A DNA stretch of 64,000 nucleotides from Leisingera thetidis (GCF_025857195.1 NZ_CP109787.1:3406001-3470000); one strand, 5' to 3'. Counted from the stretch's first letter, positions 17,533 through 26,807 are shown. Notes: generated by a model not told the origin, from the sequence alone. Translations and numbers: made by a program.

Positions 17533-18842
17533 CAATAGGTATCCTCGTAAGCCGCGCAGCGGGCTTCGGTGTCAAGTTCGGCAATTGAGGCCAATTCAGC
17601 CTGCTTGTGAGCGCGGTAAACCGCCGGGAACGGGTCTGCGAACCATCCTTTGGCCACGTCACAGGATTGGAACCGGTCCAATGCCTCTTCCAGTGAGGAC
17701 GGCAAGCGGACAAACCCTCGTGCGGCAAGCTCTTCAGGCGGCAACAGCGAGAGGTCTTCCTCTGTGGGAGCCGGAGCCGTCAAACCCTCCTCAATCCCCT
17801 GACAGCCCGCATGCACGACTGCCGCCAGTGCCAGATGCGGACAGGCGGCTGCGTCGGCGGCACGGTATTCGATGTTGAACTGCCGTGCGATCGAGGCAGG
17901 GTCCTTCGCCGTGACCGGGCAAACGCGCAGCGATGCTTCACGATCCCGGAAACCGAGATTGTTGTAGGCCGCCGACCAGCGGTGCGGGGTGAGCCGCTCG
18001 TAGGAAATGGCAGAAGGCGCTGTCAACGCCACGATGTTTTCCAGGTATTTCAGCACACCGGCCGAAAATGCGCTGGTCAGGGCCGACATCCCGCAGGCGC
18101 CATTTTCGTCGTAGGTTGCCGGGCTGCCGTCATCGTTCAGGAAGCTCATATGGATATGCACCCCGTTGCCAACACTTGCCACGTCACGGATCGGGGTAAA
18201 CGTCGCCTCTTCGCCCTGGGCGCGGGCGGCAGAGCGGGTCAGCTCACGCAGGAGCACGGCAGCATCAGCCGCACGCACCCCTTTATCGGGGCCGACCACG
18301 ACTTCATACTGATTGGGGCCGAATTCCTTCATGATGCTGTCAGGTTCCATACCGGCCTCCTGCAGCGCGGCCATGAGCGTTTCGCTCAGCCTGCGCTGCA
18401 GTTCGAACGCCTCGCGGCCGAAACCCTGATTGCGGATTCCGGGCGCGCCCTTGAGCTGGAACTCGTGCTCGAACGCCCCCAGAAGATGCACGCCGGCAAC
18501 GCGCTTAAGACGATCCAGCGCCCCGCGCAAAATCGACCTCGTGCAAAGCGCCCAAGGCTCGCCATCCAGCGAAGTGATATCGCCCAGCATGTAGTGTTCC
18601 GTCACACCCGCGCCGAAATCGGCCCTCACCTCCGTGGCCGGATCGGGAACCAGCAAAAGATCCCCAAGCGCGCCAAACGGGCTGTCCCCGATCCCGTCAA
18701 AACAGTTGATCATGACATTTGTCGGTGTCCAGCCGACGCCGCGTTTCAGCCGTTTTTCCAACTGGCCGGCAGGAAATGCCTTGCCGCGCACTTTTCCGGC
18801 AAGGTCGCACGTTGCGGCGAATATCAGGGGCATTGGTGTCAT
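17532..18842 (-). CDS. Glutamine synthetase-family ligase
   Basis: This 436-residue protein is shorter than housekeeping GlnA (about 470). It has the GS catalytic core: FEHEFQL (near residue 148), NQYEVVVGP and GNGVHIHMSF (near 225-235), and HRWSAAYNNLGFRDREASLRVCP. Such divergent members (PuuA-type, gamma-glutamylpolyamine synthetases and relatives) ligate glutamate to an amine using ATP. It is translationally coupled to the ornithine cyclodeaminase-like gene, and its start overlaps the stop of the upstream RpiR regulator by 4 bp. This supports a pathway that glutamylates or cyclises an amine. Confidence 0.8.
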   Translation of the reverse strand: MTPMPLIFAATCDLAGKVRGKAFPAGQLEKRLKRGVGWTPTNVMINCFDGIGDSPFGALGDLLLVPDPATEVRADFGAGVTEHYMLGDITSLDGEPWALCTRSILRGALDRLKRVAGVHLLGAFEHEFQLKGAPGIRNQGFGREAFELQRRLSETLMAALQEAGMEPDSIMKEFGPNQYEVVVGPDKGVRAADAAVLLRELTRSAARAQGEEATFTPIRDVASVGNGVHIHMSFLNDDGSPATYDENGACGMSALTSAFSAGVLKYLENIVALTAPSAISYERLTPHRWSAAYNNLGFRDREASLRVCPVTAKDPASIARQFNIEYRAADAAACPHLALAAVVHAGCQGIEEGLTAPAPTEEDLSLLPPEELAARGFVRLPSSLEEALDRFQSCDVAKGWFADPFPAVYRAHKQAELASIAELDTEARCAAYEDTY

Positions 18843-19684
18843 GTGGAACGGTCCTCATCGGTAAGCCGCACCGCATCCCAGGCTTTGATCCGGGCGCGGG
18901 TCTGGTCGAAGTTGTCTTCTGCGATCTTCGTGGCAATGGCCTCGATGACCGCCAGCGCCGGTGTGTATGTGTCCCAGAGCGTGCCGCTCTCGATCGGCAC
19001 GGGCAGTACTTCGGCGGCGTGCCGGGCAATGGGCGAAAGCCATTTGTCCGTCATCAGAACAACACGCGCCTTCTGCGCCTGGGCGGCTTCGCAAAGCCGC
19101 AGCAGGCTGGACTGATAACGGCGGAAATCAACGGCAAACAGCACGTCGTCCTGCTTCATCCGCAGGATGTATTCCGGCCATGTCTCGATATTCGCGGGCA
19201 GGTGATAAACACCTTTGCGCATCTGGCGCAGATGGAAGGACAGGTGAAATGCGATTGAATCGCTGACCCGTCCGCCCAAAATGTGAATCTCGCGCTTGGG
19301 ATCCATCAACAGGGCACATATGCGCCCGAACTGGGCCTCGGTAATGGCGGCCGAAGACACCGCCATCTGGGCTGAGGCCCGTGCAATGAAGTCGCCAAGA
19401 TACCCGCCTTCGACATGACGGTTTCCGGTGTGAATCTCGGCGGGCGACCGCTGCCCCTCTTTCAGTTCGGCAATCAGAGCGCGCTGAAATTCCTGATACC
19501 CGGCCAACCCGATCTTGTTGACGAAACGCGAGATGGAGGGGGCGGAAACCTCGGCATGAGCCGCTAAATCCTGTATCGAAACCAGCCCCGCATAGGGGTA
19601 GTCCGACAGCACGGCGGCGGCCAGCTTGCGCTCGCTTGCAGTGAGGTTTTCCGCCTCGGCAGTGATGCGATCTTTTACCAGCAT
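18839..19684 (-). CDS. MurR/RpiR-family transcriptional regulator
   Basis: This 281-residue protein has an N-terminal HTH_6 domain (SIQDLAAHAEVSAPSISRFVNKIGLAGYQEFQRAL, about residues 37-72) and a C-terminal SIS domain (DPKREIHILGGRVSDSIA near residue 128). It is the first gene of a three-gene operon with the GS-like and cyclodeaminase-like genes. It is divergent from the ABC importer at 19804, so it very likely controls both directions. The usual SIS ligand is a sugar phosphate, but amino-acid catabolic RpiR proteins exist. Confidence 0.87.
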   Translation of the reverse strand: MLVKDRITAEAENLTASERKLAAAVLSDYPYAGLVSIQDLAAHAEVSAPSISRFVNKIGLAGYQEFQRALIAELKEGQRSPAEIHTGNRHVEGGYLGDFIARASAQMAVSSAAITEAQFGRICALLMDPKREIHILGGRVSDSIAFHLSFHLRQMRKGVYHLPANIETWPEYILRMKQDDVLFAVDFRRYQSSLLRLCEAAQAQKARVVLMTDKWLSPIARHAAEVLPVPIESGTLWDTYTPALAVIEAIATKIAEDNFDQTRARIKAWDAVRLTDEDRST

Positions 19685-19721
19685 GATGAGATTGGATTCC
19701 TTTCTTTGTGCTGACTGTGTT

Positions 19722-19773
19722 TGAAAATAATTTTTCAGTCAAGGCTAACTGGATTGACTTTGAAAATTTTTCA
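19722..19773. promoter_or_regulatory. Paired TGAAAA...TTTTCA palindromes in the divergent promoter
   Basis: TGAAAATAATTTTTCA (19722-19737) and TGAAAATTTTTCA (19761-19773) both have TGAAAA and TTTTCA arms, with 4-nt and 1-nt spacers. They lie between the RpiR gene and the ABC operon and are the best candidates for the RpiR operators. The unequal spacing is a weakness. Confidence 0.4.
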
Positions 19774-19803
19774 TCGATATCCTGCTGCCACGAGGAGAAT
19801 CCG

Positions 19804-21591
19804 ATGATCACAACTGCCCCACGCTCGCAAATGCTTCCGGCGCTCCTGGCGCTGCTATTGGTTGTCGGGATGGCAGCGGCCGTCGGTGCCGCCGCCGGCT
19901 CAGCCATTGAACGGACGTTGATCGTCTTCCTGATTTCCTTGACGGCGATTGCCGGAATGGGGGTCTATTCAGGAAATTCCGGAATTCTGAGCTTCGGGCA
20001 TTTGTCTTTCATGGGCATAGGAGCCTATGCCTCCGCCTTGCTGACAGTGCCTGCAAACATCAAGGAAGCGACGCTCCCCGCGCTTCCCGAATGGCTGACC
20101 GCAATCCAGTTGGATCTGTGGCCAGCCACGGTTTTTGCTGTCGGCCTGACGATGCTGCTTGCCGTTTTGGTCGGGCTTGCGATCTGGAGGCTCGAAGGCT
20201 CCGCGGCAACTATCTCCACCCTTGCGCTTCTGATCATCACTCACGGAATTCTGATCGGCTGGCGCGACGTGACCCGTGGCGCGCAGACCTTCTTCGGAGT
20301 GCCGCGCGAAACAACGATCTGGGTGGCAGCTGCCGCATGCCTGATTGCTCTTGTTACCGCGCGCCTGTATCGCGACTCCGTCTCGGGGCTTCGTCTGAGA
20401 GCCGGCCGCGAGAACGCCATCGCCTCCGCCGCTGTCGGCATCAACGTCCCTATGGAACGGTTTGTCGCCTTTGTGCTGAGCGCCGGGCTAATGGCCCTCT
20501 CCGGTGCCCTGATCGCGCATTTCCTCGGTGCCTTCAGCCCCAAGAAGTTCTACTTCACTGACACTTTCTTTCTTCTGGCAATGCTCATCGTCGGTGGAAT
20601 GACAACCGTGACCGGCGCCATGGCCGGTGCCGTGGTCGTGACCCTCGTCACAGAAGTTCTCCGCCGTCTTGAAGGCGGGCTGGACCTGGGTTTCGTCGAG
20701 ATTCCGCAGGTCTTCGGCACCACCCAGATCGGCATCGGCATCCTGATCCTGCTGGCCCTGGTGCGCCGTCCCGATGGGCTGGCAGGATTGAAAGAGTGGG
20801 AAGAATGGCTGCTGCCTGCGCGGCGCGCTAAAGTCGGGCCGAAGCCCCTGGAACCTGCGGAATCCGACGCACTGGAAGCCCGCAATATCATCAAACGCTT
20901 CGGAGGGCTGGTCGCCACGAATGATGTCGGCATTACCGTCCGCCCGGGAGAGATTCTGGGGCTGATCGGGCCGAACGGGTCGGGCAAGACCACGCTGATG
21001 AACCAGCTGTCCGGCATTTTGCGCCCGGACTCCGGCGAAATTACCCGAGCGGGCCGTGACCTGATCAAACTGCCTGCCCATCGCTTTACGGATGCCGGGA
21101 TTTCGCGCACCTTCCAGAATATCCGCCTGTTCCCCACACTAAGTGTCTACCAGAATGTTCAGGCTGCAGCTCTCTCAACCAAAGGCGGCAAAGATGCACC
21201 TGCCCGGATTGCCGCCGCGCTGGAGCGGCTTGGCCTGACCGGTATTTCCGAAGCAACTGCCGGCACCCTGTCCTATGGCGATCAGCGCCGGGTCGAGATT
21301 GCGCGGGCACTGGTCTGTCAGCCCTCACTGATTTTCCTGGATGAGCCTGCCGCAGGAATGAACCGCGAAGAAACCGATGCGCTGATGCTGATCCTGCGCA
21401 AACTGAACACCGAGTTGGGCATCGGCATTCTGCTGGTCGATCACGACCTGGCGCTGATCAACGCGGTTTGCCAGCGCATCGTCGTTCTGAATGAAGGCCG
21501 CAAGATCGCCGAAGGAACCCCGGAAGAAGTCCGCCGCGATCCCGCTGTCATCGAGGCCTATCTGGGCACAACCAACCACGAAGCCGCGTAG
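19804..21591 (+). CDS. Branched-chain-type ABC transporter permease-ATPase fusion (LivM-LivG)
   Basis: This is a 595-residue fusion. The permease half (about residues 1-345) has the LivM pattern GNSGILSFGHLSFMGIGAYASALL. The ATPase half (about 360-595) has Walker A GPNGSGKT, signature LSYGDQRR and Walker B LIFLDEPAAGM. I chose ATG 19804 because a GAGGA box precedes it; the frame is open to 19708 but inside the operator region. LivM and LivG are separate proteins in most systems, though fusions are known. It imports the ligand of the adjacent binding protein. Confidence 0.9.
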   Translation: MITTAPRSQMLPALLALLLVVGMAAAVGAAAGSAIERTLIVFLISLTAIAGMGVYSGNSGILSFGHLSFMGIGAYASALLTVPANIKEATLPALPEWLTAIQLDLWPATVFAVGLTMLLAVLVGLAIWRLEGSAATISTLALLIITHGILIGWRDVTRGAQTFFGVPRETTIWVAAAACLIALVTARLYRDSVSGLRLRAGRENAIASAAVGINVPMERFVAFVLSAGLMALSGALIAHFLGAFSPKKFYFTDTFFLLAMLIVGGMTTVTGAMAGAVVVTLVTEVLRRLEGGLDLGFVEIPQVFGTTQIGIGILILLALVRRPDGLAGLKEWEEWLLPARRAKVGPKPLEPAESDALEARNIIKRFGGLVATNDVGITVRPGEILGLIGPNGSGKTTLMNQLSGILRPDSGEITRAGRDLIKLPAHRFTDAGISRTFQNIRLFPTLSVYQNVQAAALSTKGGKDAPARIAAALERLGLTGISEATAGTLSYGDQRRVEIARALVCQPSLIFLDEPAAGMNREETDALMLILRKLNTELGIGILLVDHDLALINAVCQRIVVLNEGRKIAEGTPEEVRRDPAVIEAYLGTTNHEAA

Positions 21592-21611
21592 GCTGAAACA
21601 GGGAGAACACA

Positions 21612-22763
21612 ATGAAACGACTGCTTTTTACCACCACCGCTCTAAGCTTGGCCGCGATGACCGCGCAGGCGGACGAACTGAAACTCGGACTGGCCACGGC
21701 CCAAACGGGCGGACTTGCCTCCTATGACGCCCCGGTCGTCGAAGGCATCCGCATCGCCGTTGACGAGATCAATGCCGCTGGCGGGATCGGCGGCAACGTC
21801 ATGATCGAGCTGATCGAAAAAGACGTGCGTTCCGACACAGCCCAGACGGTCATTGCCGCTCAGGAGCTGGTGGATGGCGGTGCCGAGGCAATCGTGCTGC
21901 CCTGCGACGCCGATCCGTCCATTGCCGCTGCAAGCATCGTCGGCGCTGCCGAAGTCCCCGCGATTTCCACCTGCGCGTCCTCGCCAACGCTGCCGCTGAT
22001 CGGCGGCGACTACGTCTTTGCCAATTTCCCCGGCGATAACGTGCAGGCCACGGTTTCGGCCTCTTGGGCGTTTGACCAGGGTATGAAGTCGGCCTTTATC
22101 CTCTATTCTCCCGACAGCCAGTACACCACAATGCCGCTTTACTTTGCCGACGTGATGAAGGCGCTTGGCGGCGGCGTTCTGGGCGAAGCGACCTACAATA
22201 TCGGCCAGCCTGACTTCTCGGCGGTTGCGACCCGGATTGCGGCTCTCAGCCCGGCACCTGATGTTGTCATGACATCGGCATACGAACCGGATTTCCCGAC
22301 CTTCATCAAGGCGCTCCGCGCTGCCGGGTACAAGGGGCAGGTCATTGGGTCCGACGGCATCGACAGCCTCACCACCTTTGGTCTTGGCGATGTTGCCGAA
22401 GGGGTGGTGTTCACCACCGCCGGCCATGCCACTGCCGGCAGCCCGCTGGAAGCCTTCAACACGCTTTTTGAGGAAAAGACCGGTGCGGCGTCCGAGACCG
22501 TGTTCAACGCGGTGGGCTACGACCTCGTGAAGGTGCTCGAAGCCGCGGTTCTGGCTGCAGGATCGACTGACGCAAAAGCCATCCGTGACGCATTGGCCGA
22601 GCTGGAAAACGTCCAGGGGGCCACCAGCACGATCACCTACAAGGGCACTACCGGCATGCCTGTGCGCCAGGTCTCGCTGATCCGCGTGGCAGGCGGCGAA
22701 CGTGAACTGGTCGGCCAGCCGTCTCCCAAGGCTGACCTGATCCCCGCCCCGCGGATGCAGTAA
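21612..22763 (+). CDS. ABC transporter substrate-binding protein, LivK type
   Basis: This 383-residue periplasmic protein has a Sec signal peptide (MKRLLFTTTALSLAAMTAQA, cleavage after about residue 20). It continues with the class I peripplasmic-binding fold (ELKLGLATAQTGG, then EGIRIAVDEINAAGGIGG). It captures the substrate for the Liv-type importer. The family covers branched-chain amino acids, amides, urea and aromatic acids, so the ligand is open. The neighbouring N-formylglutamate amidohydrolase and GS-like genes point to an amino acid derivative. Confidence 0.9.
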   Translation: MKRLLFTTTALSLAAMTAQADELKLGLATAQTGGLASYDAPVVEGIRIAVDEINAAGGIGGNVMIELIEKDVRSDTAQTVIAAQELVDGGAEAIVLPCDADPSIAAASIVGAAEVPAISTCASSPTLPLIGGDYVFANFPGDNVQATVSASWAFDQGMKSAFILYSPDSQYTTMPLYFADVMKALGGGVLGEATYNIGQPDFSAVATRIAALSPAPDVVMTSAYEPDFPTFIKALRAAGYKGQVIGSDGIDSLTTFGLGDVAEGVVFTTAGHATAGSPLEAFNTLFEEKTGAASETVFNAVGYDLVKVLEAAVLAAGSTDAKAIRDALAELENVQGATSTITYKGTTGMPVRQVSLIRVAGGERELVGQPSPKADLIPAPRMQ

Positions 22764-22775
22764 GGTTCAGCGCGC

Positions 22776-23492
22776 ATGTCTTCATTCCTGAAACTTGAGA
22801 ACTGCAAGGTGCGCTATGGCGCCGTCGAAGCCGTGCGCGGTCTCAATCTTGAGATCCGGAAGGGCGAGATCGTCGCCCTTCTGGGCGCTAACGGGGCGGG
22901 AAAATCCTCAACCATGAACGCTGTCGCCGGCTTGGAGCCCGTGGCAGAAGGCAAGGTTTGGTTCGAGGGGCGCGATATCACAGGTTTACCGCCTGAAGAA
23001 ATTCCAATCGCGGGGCTGACGCTGTCCCCCGAAGGGCGCCGTGTCTTCGGCACCCTGACCGTCGATGACAATCTGAAAATGGGGGCCTACGCGGTCAAGG
23101 ACGCCGGCGCAATCGAACGCGCCCGTTCACATGTGTTCGAACTGTTCCCGATCTTGGCCGAGCGGCGCGCGCAATACGCCGGCACCTTGTCGGGCGGGCA
23201 GCAACAGATGCTGGCGATTGGGCGCGCGCTGATGTGCAATCCGCGCCTTCTCCTGCTTGATGAACCTTCGCTTGGCCTTGCGCCGCTTATCGTCGAGCAG
23301 GTGTTCGAACTGATCGAAACACTGCGCGATGATGGAATGACCATTTTCCTCGTCGAGCAGAACGTCGCCGGTGCCCTGGAGATCGCGGACCGTGCCTACA
23401 TGATGGCTTCGGGCGAGATCGTGAAACAGGGCAGCGCCGACGAGATGCGGCAATCCGGCGATATGGCCGAAAGCTATCTTGGAGGACACTGA
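22776..23492 (+). CDS. ABC transporter ATP-binding protein, LivF type
   Basis: This 238-residue ATPase has Walker A GANGAGKSS near residue 39, signature LSGGQQQMLAIGRAL near 140 and Walker B LLLLDEPSLGL near 160. It is the second ATPase of the importer, partner of the LivG half of the fusion. It starts 12 bp after the binding-protein gene. Confidence 0.92.
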   Translation: MSSFLKLENCKVRYGAVEAVRGLNLEIRKGEIVALLGANGAGKSSTMNAVAGLEPVAEGKVWFEGRDITGLPPEEIPIAGLTLSPEGRRVFGTLTVDDNLKMGAYAVKDAGAIERARSHVFELFPILAERRAQYAGTLSGGQQQMLAIGRALMCNPRLLLLDEPSLGLAPLIVEQVFELIETLRDDGMTIFLVEQNVAGALEIADRAYMMASGEIVKQGSADEMRQSGDMAESYLGGH

Positions 23493-23494
23493 CC

Positions 23495-24388
23495 ATGGAT
23501 CTTTTGCTGCAACAGACCGTGAACGCTGTCGCATTGGGCGGAATCTATGCGCTCCTTGCCCTGGGCCTGGCTGTGGTGTTTTCGATCATGGGGCTGATCA
23601 ACTTCGCCCATGGCGAGTTGATGACGATCGCGGGCTACGTGCTGATGTTTTGCGGGATCGCGGGGGTGCCCTTCCTGATCGGCGCTCCGCTGGCGGTGAT
23701 CGCAGCAATGCTGGTCGCGGTGCTGATGGAACGTATCGCCTTTCGGCCAGTGCGCAATGCTTCGGGCGCAACCATGCTTGTCACCAGTTTTGCGGTTGCC
23801 ATGATCCTTCAAGTTTTGTTTCAGAACTTAATCTCGGCCCGCTCGCAGCCGGTGCTGATCCCCGGCCTGCTGAACCAGAGCATCGTCATTGGCGGCCTCG
23901 TTGTCGGAGTCAGCAAGCTGTTTGCGATCATCGCTACCATCGTGATGCTGATCGCTCTGGAGTACTTCATGACCCGGCAGAAACACGGCATCGCCATGCG
24001 GGCCGCAGCCGAGGACTTCGCCATTGCCCGACTGATGGGCATCCGAGCGAATACAGTCATCTCAGCCGCGTTCGCACTGTCGGGACTGCTGGCAGGTGTT
24101 GCTGCCGTGCTTTGGGTGTCGCAACGGGCGTCGGTTGATCCGCTCATGGGGTTCACACCGGTGCTCAAGGCGTTCATCGCCGCAATTCTTGGCGGGCTCG
24201 GCTCGCTCAAGGGGGCAGTCGCCGGAGGCTTTCTCCTGGGCTTTATCGAGGTGTTCCTGTCGGCCTTCCTGCCTGCCGAATGGCAGGAGTTCCGCGAGCC
24301 GATAGCTCTGGCCCTCGTCGTTGTGATGCTGATCTTCCGGCCAAACGGGATAATCCCGGCCGCCACTCTCCAAGCACAAAAAGTCTAA
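23495..24388 (+). CDS. Branched-chain-type ABC transporter permease, LivH type
   Basis: This 297-residue inner-membrane permease has the LivH hallmark ALGLAVVFSIMGLINFAHGE at about residues 21-40 and GGLGSLKGAVAGGFLLGFIE near 233. It begins 2 bp after the livF stop, and its TAA shares a base with the next ATG (TAATG). The importer is therefore complete: fused LivM-LivG, binding protein, LivF and LivH. Confidence 0.92.
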   Translation: MDLLLQQTVNAVALGGIYALLALGLAVVFSIMGLINFAHGELMTIAGYVLMFCGIAGVPFLIGAPLAVIAAMLVAVLMERIAFRPVRNASGATMLVTSFAVAMILQVLFQNLISARSQPVLIPGLLNQSIVIGGLVVGVSKLFAIIATIVMLIALEYFMTRQKHGIAMRAAAEDFAIARLMGIRANTVISAAFALSGLLAGVAAVLWVSQRASVDPLMGFTPVLKAFIAAILGGLGSLKGAVAGGFLLGFIEVFLSAFLPAEWQEFREPIALALVVVMLIFRPNGIIPAATLQAQKV

Positions 24389-25161
24389 TGAACGTGACCA
24401 GCGCATATCCCCTTTTGTCCGAAAATGACCCGGCTCCCGTTGAATGGGTTAACCAGTCAAGCGAGACTCCCGTTTTGCTCCTATGCGAACATGCAGGACA
24501 GAGCATCCCTGAATCCCTTGGCGATCTGGGGCTCGCACCTGGAGTAATTGACACGCATATCGGGCTGGATATTGGCGCAGAAGCCCTGGCCCGCGCTGTC
24601 GCAGAGCGATTGAACTGTCCGCTTGTCCTGCAGCGTTACAGTCGGCTGGTTATTGATTGCAACCGCCCGCCCGGGACGCCCGGATCAATCCCGAGTGTCA
24701 GTGATGGTGTCGGCATTCCCGGCAATATCGGCCTTTCCCAAGCTGATGCAGAACGACGCGTCACAGAAATCTTTGCGCCGTTGAACGCGGCGATCCGGTC
24801 AGGGTTTGAACGCGCCCCGCGACGGGCCGGGTTTTCCATTCACTCTTATGTGCCTGCGCTTTTGAACGGCCGTCAACGCCCCTGGCATGCGGGGTTCCTG
24901 ACACGCTGCGATCTCACCACCGCCAGCCTGATGCTGGATACCATCGCGGCCAGAGATCCTAATCTGGTGCTGGCTGTAAACGAACCCTACAAAATCTGCG
25001 ACGACAGCGACTGGTTTATCCCGCAGTTTCCGGAGGAATACGAAATTGAGCACGCACTTATCGAAGTGCGGCATGATCTGTTGAAAGATCGGGATGGTGT
25101 CGAGATTTGGGCGGATCATCTCTCTCATGCAATTCTCAAAATACTTGAGTGCGAGCCATGA
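24388..25161 (+). CDS. N-formylglutamate amidohydrolase family protein
   Basis: This 257-residue hydrolase has LLLCEHAGQSIPESL (about residues 29-43), IDTHIGLDIGAEALA, VIDCNRPPG and FSIHSYVPALL, the family landmarks for metal and substrate binding. Classical members (HutG) free glutamate from N-formylglutamate. This one is translationally coupled to the Liv-type importer, so it probably hydrolyses the imported compound or a product of it. The start at 24388 fits the TAATG overlap; the open frame reaches back into livH. Confidence 0.85.
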   Translation: MNVTSAYPLLSENDPAPVEWVNQSSETPVLLLCEHAGQSIPESLGDLGLAPGVIDTHIGLDIGAEALARAVAERLNCPLVLQRYSRLVIDCNRPPGTPGSIPSVSDGVGIPGNIGLSQADAERRVTEIFAPLNAAIRSGFERAPRRAGFSIHSYVPALLNGRQRPWHAGFLTRCDLTTASLMLDTIAARDPNLVLAVNEPYKICDDSDWFIPQFPEEYEIEHALIEVRHDLLKDRDGVEIWADHLSHAILKILECEP

Positions 25162-25239
25162 GACAGGAACCCAGTTCCCGCCGTTCACGGGAATGCCGGA
25201 CGGCGTCCGCGTTCCAGCGGTTGCGCTTTTTTTCCACTG

Positions 25240-25561
25240 GCGGTGACCAAAGGGCACGGAGCGCGCCTGTGCACGGATGTGCGCGGCCGCGGGCTGGCCA
25301 TCGGAGCGGAACTGGCCGCAGATCCACAAACGCACGATCCGCCCCCGCAGCCCGCCGCGCAAATGATTTGCCGCACCTTCGAACCGGGGGCGGTTCTGTA
25401 TTACGCTGGAATGAACTCCAACGTGCTGGAACTGACCCCGCCCCGTACCTTGACCAGGGACGAGGCGAAAAGAAGGCCCCGATAATTTGGAACAAGCCCT
25501 CAAGGACGTCTTGGCGGGCCGTTTCGACACAAACAAACTTACGCATTTTGGAGGATGGTAG
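25240..25561 (+). pseudogene. 3' remnant of a class III aminotransferase gene
   Basis: Translated pieces match the C-terminal end of class III (omega) aminotransferases: DVRGRGLAIGAEL, then RTFEPGAVLYYAGMNSNVLE, then LTPPRTLTRDEAK. The frame hits a TAA at about 25483-25485. A +1 shift at the AGAAGGCCCC stretch restores DNLEQALKDVLAGRFD, which runs to a TAG at 25559-25561. The first two thirds of the gene, including the PLP lysine region, are missing. The intact gene once lay between the amidohydrolase and the cysteine hydrolase, so the pathway probably had a transamination step. Confidence 0.75.
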
Positions 25562-25565
25562 CGCC

Positions 25566-26237
25566 ATGGCCACCAATTCGAAAACCTTCCCGACGACCCG
25601 GCAGATCCCGCTTGAGCCGCGGCAATCCGCGTTGTTGTTCATTGATGTTCAGAATTTTTCGGCCCATCGCAAGGGGGCCGAATTCGATGGGCTGTCCGAC
25701 GCGGAATTCAACGAGAAATACGGATGGTTCTTCTCCGAACTCGAAACGCGCGTCATTCCCAACATGCAGGCCATCCAGCAGGCATGCCGCACAGCCGCTG
25801 TCGAGGTGATGTACACCACCATCGAAAGCCTCACCCTTGATGGGCGTGACCGGTCTCTTGACTACAAGATTACCGGGTTCCACGTGCCCAAAGGCTCTTG
25901 GGATGGCAAGGTCATCGATCAGATTGCCCCGGAAGGCGACGAGATCGTTCTACCCAAATCGTCGTCCTCGGTCTTTGTTTCGACCCATATCGATTACATC
26001 CTGCGCAATCTGGGGGTGAAGCAGTTCGTGCTGTCCGGGCTGCTTACGGATCAATGCGTCGAAGGCGCCATCCGCGATGCCTGCGATCTTGGCTACCTGG
26101 TCACTCAGGTCACGGATGCCTGCCTTACCTATAGCCAGGAACGCCATGACCACAGCCTGCGCACGATCCAGGGTTATTGCAGGCAGGTGACGACACAGGA
26201 ACTGGTCGACGAATTGGCGGGGCTTTCAAATGGGTAA
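25566..26237 (+). CDS. Isochorismatase-family cysteine hydrolase
   Basis: This 223-residue protein has the catalytic triad of the isochorismatase-like fold: Asp27 (LLFIDVQN), Lys131 (VLPKSSSSVF) and Cys164 (LLTDQCVEGA). Members hydrolyse amides such as nicotinamide, ureidoacrylate or N-carbamoyl compounds. It follows an aminotransferase pseudogene at the end of the transporter operon, so an amide or carbamoyl intermediate of that pathway is a sensible substrate. The ATG at 25566 is preceded by GGAGGATGG. Confidence 0.85.
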   Translation: MATNSKTFPTTRQIPLEPRQSALLFIDVQNFSAHRKGAEFDGLSDAEFNEKYGWFFSELETRVIPNMQAIQQACRTAAVEVMYTTIESLTLDGRDRSLDYKITGFHVPKGSWDGKVIDQIAPEGDEIVLPKSSSSVFVSTHIDYILRNLGVKQFVLSGLLTDQCVEGAIRDACDLGYLVTQVTDACLTYSQERHDHSLRTIQGYCRQVTTQELVDELAGLSNG

Positions 26238-26290
26238 GCCGCTGCAAGGCGGTCTGGACGTCATCAATGCCAATCGGGATCACGTCGCGG

Positions 26291-26320
26291 CGCTTACTTG
26301 AGCAGCAGCCCAAGTAAGCG
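26291..26320. terminator. Hairpin after the cysteine hydrolase
   Basis: CGCTTACTTG (26291-26300) and CAAGTAAGCG (26311-26320) form a perfect 10-bp stem with a 10-nt loop, 54 bp past the stop. No T run follows, so it may be a weak terminator or a protein-binding palindrome. Confidence 0.4.
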
Positions 26321-26807
26321 AGGCTGAATGGCTCTGGGACAGTTCCAAATGCAGTTTAGCCTGCTCTTTGCTCACGCTTCGGATGAATGTCCTTTTTCCT
26401 CAGCCGTTACGGCGACGGCTGCACCATGGATACGTCTGAACATGCGCTGAACGCCTGAGACAGCAGGAATATCGTTCTCCGGTCCTGACATCGTTGCAAC
26501 TTCCGGCCCTTTTGCCGTCTCCCGCGATCCCGGCTTCCGGCCAAGGCGCACTGCCCGGACCGGGTTTGCAGAGTGCAGCCGGTCATTGGCTGGGGCGGGC
26601 TGCGGTCAGCCAGTGCCCTGGCTGTGCCCGGCCGGCCGGATCGAAGGCTGACGAGCGGTTGCCGCCCCGGAAACCCGGCGGTGACGAATGCTCACGCATC
26701 GGGAAACCCGTGGGGGGGGATCCGGCCAAAAAGCATGCCCCCCGCTGGCGAAGATTGACGGCCCTCAAAGCCGCTTCCCGCGTCGTCCAGGAGAAGACAG
26801 TTCGGGC
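26321..26807. other. Intergenic stretch with no gene seen
   Basis: About 490 bp between the hairpin and a minus-strand gene. Open frames in it show no consistent coding pattern and no recognisable family. It may be decayed coding DNA. Confidence 0.35.
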
